In this document: positions 60,710-64,000 of the stretch, one piece after another | Layout: each line of letters begins with the position of its first letter | Numbering within the stretch: position 1 is the stretch's first letter | Assembly: GCF_048771995.1 (NCBI RefSeq) | Contig: NC_133063.1 | Span: forward strand, 10,084,001-10,148,000 | From: Taeniopygia guttata | Taxonomy: Eukaryota > Chordata > Aves > Passeriformes > Estrildidae | Length of the DNA: 64,000 nt | Direction of reading: 5' to 3' | Made by a program: the position numbers and the translations under genes | The notes under the pieces: model-generated | Seen by the model: the letters and a program-made list of their open reading frames with translations, nothing else | Told to the model about the DNA's origin: nothing | Database searches by the model: none

Positions 60710-61899
60710 GAGTGTCCAGTGGGAAGGCAAGTTCTGCCACGGGAACTAAGGCCAATTTGTGGGAGTGAAGACTTGTGCAGTTTGGATCTGCATGAGCCAC
60801 TGTGGAGGCCTGTGGGCCTGCTGGGGGACTTCTTGGGGCTATGCCCTGGAAGGATGTCCCCTAGACTTTAACCTTTCGCTTATCATGTCCCGTAGACTTT
60901 AAACTTTCCCATGAACTCAATTTTTTTTTCAATGTACGTTTGATACATTATTAATATATAATATATATATATATATATAATACACATACATATATATATA
61001 TATATATATACAGTGATCATATAGTGATTATTGAAAATAATTTATGTTGCAATATTTGGTGGTAATTGACAGAAAATTTGACAATCATTTAAATTTAAAT
61101 TTTAGTTGCACAATTTTTAACAGACTTCCTTTCCCAGTTTTCGTATTCATTCACCCACTTCCCTGAACCCACTCTCCCTGAGAAGGACAGGACTGGAGAT
61201 GGAACCTGCTCAAGAGCACAGGCCAGCCACCAGCCATCTGCCATCTGCCCTCCTTTTCCATGCCCATGCAAGGATGGCACTGGCCATGCATCCCCAGATT
61301 CTACCTTAACCCACTTTGTGACAGCCCTCAACCCTGCTCCTGCTTTCCTGTTGTATTAGCAGTCCCCGATTTTTGTTGTAATTCATGTTTCAGAGATTCC
61401 CGATACAGGCGACCCTCAGAAGCCAGTCACCCCAGTTCTTTTAATTATTTAGGAAGGAGAGTCGGCACCCTCCGGACAGCCGGAGGAGCGACTCTGGTGC
61501 CCCACAGGAGACCCGTGCCCGGCCACACCATAAGGTCCTCACAGGCTGGTCCCCCCTAAAGCCTTTTCTTTTGGCTTTTGTGTTTAGGGAAGGGCACCAG
61601 GGGAAGGTACCATAGCCAGTCCTTTTGATTTTCTCTTCTCTTTTGATTTATGGGTAAGTGAGGGGGAATGAAGTGGCGGAGAGCTGCCCAGTACTTGGGC
61701 CCTTAGAAGTGAGGGGAAATGAAAACTGTATTTAATTCTTGTTTAGTTATTCTCTGCAATATGAACTCACTGGTTTATCTTAATTCTCAAGTTTAGTTAA
61801 AGTCTATAAAATATTGTGTTATTTTTAGTTAAGACAAGGTTATTATTTATACTATGATTGTTTTACCTTTCATTTGAAATAAAACCAGAAAGGGGGAGT
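60710..61899 (+). repeat. Repeat X, copy 4 (inverted), internal region
   Basis: Reverse complement of 26,363-27,500, including the TA-rich microsatellite (60,950-61,012) and the block CCACCCACTT/AACCCACTTTGTGACAGCC. It ends in polypurine tract AGAAAGGGGGAGT before the LTR at 61,900. No gene inside. Confidence 0.75.
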
Positions 61900-62640
61900 T
61901 GTGGGAGCTTGTCCTGGAGGGGATGGGCAGTAAAGTGGTCACACATCAGACAATCAACAACCAACAGGAAGCCTCAGTGCAGCCTCTCAGGCAGATGTTA
62001 CCTGGAGGGCCGCCTTCCCAAGAGCCATCTCTTTGGTCAGTGGGGCTATCTCCTGCGAATCATCAGATGCTCGAGGTGCAGATGTAGTAATGAAGGCCAA
62101 CCAGTGAGACGAGAGAAGCTTGCTGTTTGAAATTCCAACTCTGTTTATTGAGGGGCAGTAGAAGAGGCTGAAGGGCTCATAGGCAGCAAAAAAACCTTGA
62201 GTGAGGGACGGTCTAGGGTATACAACTAGGACAGGGTAGGAGTGGTAACTGTAGAGAGGAACCAGCCAGGGAAGGGACAAGGGGAGGAGCAAGGATGGGA
62301 TGATCAGGAAACAACAAATGGAGGGACAGGGGGTGGATAACAACTTACAGGGGCCAATGAACAAGCATAGACCAATGAACTTTCTAGAACAGGCGACTGA
62401 AGAGCAATTTGATGCACAGAAAAGGGGGTGTACTTTCTTTTACAGTGTTTTCCTCCCACAGCATCTCAAGCTCGTATCTTCCCTTCCCATATCCTACACC
62501 TCAGGAGAAGAGAAGCCACAATGGATGACACCCAGACAATTTATGGTGAGATTATCCAAAGAGTAAAGGACTCTGGAACTGATTGGAAGTGGCCATGCAT
62601 ATCAACAGCTGGCGATTGGCCAGAGGGCTTCTGGAACTTT
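61900..62640 (+). mobile_element. LTR of repeat X, copy 4, interrupted by a solo LTR
   Basis: Begins TGTGGGAGCTTGTCC after the polypurine tract. Matches the 26,150-26,362 LTR before and after the insertion at 61,978-62,498. TATA-like ATAAATATATA follows at 62,649. The 3' end is not defined; 62,640-63,230 is unclassified, with similarity to 28,850-28,960. Confidence 0.65.
61978..62498 (-). mobile_element. Solo LTR, 521 bp, with perfect 6-bp target duplication
   Basis: Minus-strand termini TGTAGGATATGG...GAGAGGCTGCA, with AATAAA in the middle. CCTCAG flanks it at 61,972-61,977 and 62,499-62,504. The paralogous 26-kb copy has a single CCTCGG at this place. The 6-bp duplication suggests class II. 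Confidence 0.88.
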
Positions 62641-63087
62641 CCATGAAAAACTATAAATATATATATAGTGTCAGCAAACTGTTACTTGGAAATGGGGTGA
62701 ACAGAGGGAGTGCAAGAGACAGAGAGAGAGAGGGGGACTGATCCACTTCCTTTTAAATTTTTCCTCTTTTCCTGGTGCACACCTCTTATGTAGAACAGAT
62801 TTTGCCACTGTTTCAGGCCTGTGCAGTCAGCCCTTCGGTGCTTTCCAGGAAGGGAGTCTGGAGTGGGAGTTCACAGAGCAGCACTAAGCACAAGTCTCAA
62901 GGCAGAAAGAGATGTTGGCTCAGCTCAGTGCTTTCCCATCTCCACAACACCCTCTCTTCCAGTCACAGCTTTTCTGTTACAACAGTCAGAACGAGATAAA
63001 ACATTCTTATGCCTGGTACTCCACAACAGGTGGCTGTGTAAGTTATTATCTTGTTATGCACAACACTAATGGTTTATTATTCTAGTA

Positions 63088-63110
63088 AAAAAAAAAAAAA
63101 AAAAAAAATT
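63088..63110. repeat. Poly(A) run
   Basis: About 22 consecutive A residues; simple repeat in unclassified DNA. Confidence 0.9.
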
Positions 63111-63261
63111 GAAAGCATGGAGCTTTATAATATCTTTTGAGATTTTGAAAGAGAAATGTAGTTTTTATGTTTTTTGAAGAATTGCTGGCCTGGAGGTTGA
63201 AACATGCAGTAAACAGCATGAGTCACCACTATGAGGAAAGCTACTTGGTTTACCCGAAATC

Positions 63262-63985
63262 CCAGAATCATAGAATGCTTTGGGATTTCAGGGATACTAA
63301 AGACCAGCTAGTTGCAACCCCTGTGCCGTGGACAGGGCCACCTTGTCCAAGGTTGTCCAAGCACTGTCCAACCTGGCCTTGAACACTCCTAGTGAAGGGA
63401 CAGATGCAGCTTCTTTAGGCAGGCTATGCAAGTGCTTCAGCACCCTCACAATCAAGAATTTCTTCCTAACATCTAATCTAACCCTGTCTTCTCTCAGTTT
63501 GAAGCCGTTTCCCCTTCTATCACTATAGATCTTTGTAGTGTCCCTGTCCAGCCCTCTTGTAGCCCCTTTAGGTACTGGAAAGGGCTGTAAGGTCTCCCAG
63601 AGCCTTATCTTCTCCAAACTGAACAAGCCCAGTTCCCTTGCCTGTCCCTCATAGCATAGGCATTCCATCCATCTGATCATCTTGGTGGCCTCCTCGGCAC
63701 TTACTCTAATAGGTCCGTGTCCTTCCTATGCTGGGAGGACACAGAGCTGGATGTAATGTTCCGGGTGGTGTCTCACAGAGCAGAGTGAAGACACACCTGC
63801 TGCCCACGTTGCTGGTGATGCAGCTCAGGACACAGTTGCCTTTCTGAGCTGTAACCCCAGCTTTGTTGAAGCTGTTGAGGTTCCTGTGGGCCAACTTGTT
63901 GAGCTTGTCCAGGTCCCTCTTGATGGCATTACATTCCTCATATATGCCTCCTGCTCAGCATGGTGTCAAAGCCAGGGACCTTGTA
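63262..63985 (-). mobile_element. CR1 LINE, 3' portion
   Basis: Starts with AGAATCATAGAATG, the reverse complement of the CR1 3' terminus. It continues with the reverse complement of the CR1 3' region (AACCTGGCCTTGAACACTCC, AATTTCTTCCTAACATCTAA). The sense strand is minus and the element may continue past the window. Confidence 0.88.
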
Positions 63986-64000
63986 AGACTAGAAAACTGG

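Noticed and set aside
1-64000. CRISPR array, tRNA or rRNA genes, prokaryotic operons
   Set aside because: None seen; the window is vertebrate nuclear DNA.

Overview
This window is nuclear DNA from a bird, most likely a songbird. It contains four CR1 LINE fragments, class I and class II endogenous retroviruses (ERVs) of avian type, and a multicopy family of intron-containing kinases related to PAK (p21-activated kinase). From general knowledge, PAK3-like kinases are expanded in songbirds. The density of ERVs and repeated genes would fit a repeat-rich region such as a sex-chromosome or ampliconic locus, but the sequence does not prove a location. All identifications are by eye, with no database search.

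Kinase genes. All kinase genes lie on the minus strand and form a cluster. Gene K1 (15,600-23,262) can be assembled from 13 exons with consensus splice sites. Its phases agree throughout, it totals 1,401 nt (466 residues), and every catalytic kinase residue is present. Gene K0 is a near-identical tandem copy displaced by about 21.18 kb; only its first three coding exons (480-2,078) fall inside the window. Gene K2 (37,305-58,931) has the same two first exons (76 and 38 nt) and the same kinase exons. In the middle it carries eight coiled-coil exons resembling the rootletin/CEP250 family instead of K1's acidic exons. Its 19 exons sum to 2,130 nt (709 residues) without a frame break. A broken fourth unit (about 30,990-37,290) has lost its kinase exons.

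Retroviral insertions. ERV-C (4,585-14,474, minus) is a class I element with a tRNA-Gly primer site, gag, pro-pol and env, all with frame breaks. Its flanks do not match, which suggests recombination between two repeat copies. ERV-A (31,209-36,007, minus) and ERV-B (48,225-53,062, plus) are two independent insertions of one class II family with a tRNA-Lys primer site. Both have lost nucleocapsid, protease and all of pol at the same junction, so gag runs straight into env. ERV-A has two LTRs that look identical and one open frame of 954 codons. It sits in the broken kinase unit with a 6-bp target duplication. ERV-B is older and lies antisense in an intron of K2.

Other content. A non-coding LTR-type repeat ('X') occurs four times (3.83-4.58, 14.48-15.2, 26.2-27.7 and, inverted, 60.7-62.64 kb). 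The inverted copy contains a solo LTR (61,978-62,498) with a perfect 6-bp duplication, and the 26-kb copy shows the empty site. CR1 fragments lie at 27.9, 38.3, 56.4 and 63.3 kb. A CpG-rich stretch at 60,130-60,430, upstream of K2, is a candidate promoter. The rest is intron or unclassified non-coding DNA. No tRNA, rRNA or CRISPR was seen.
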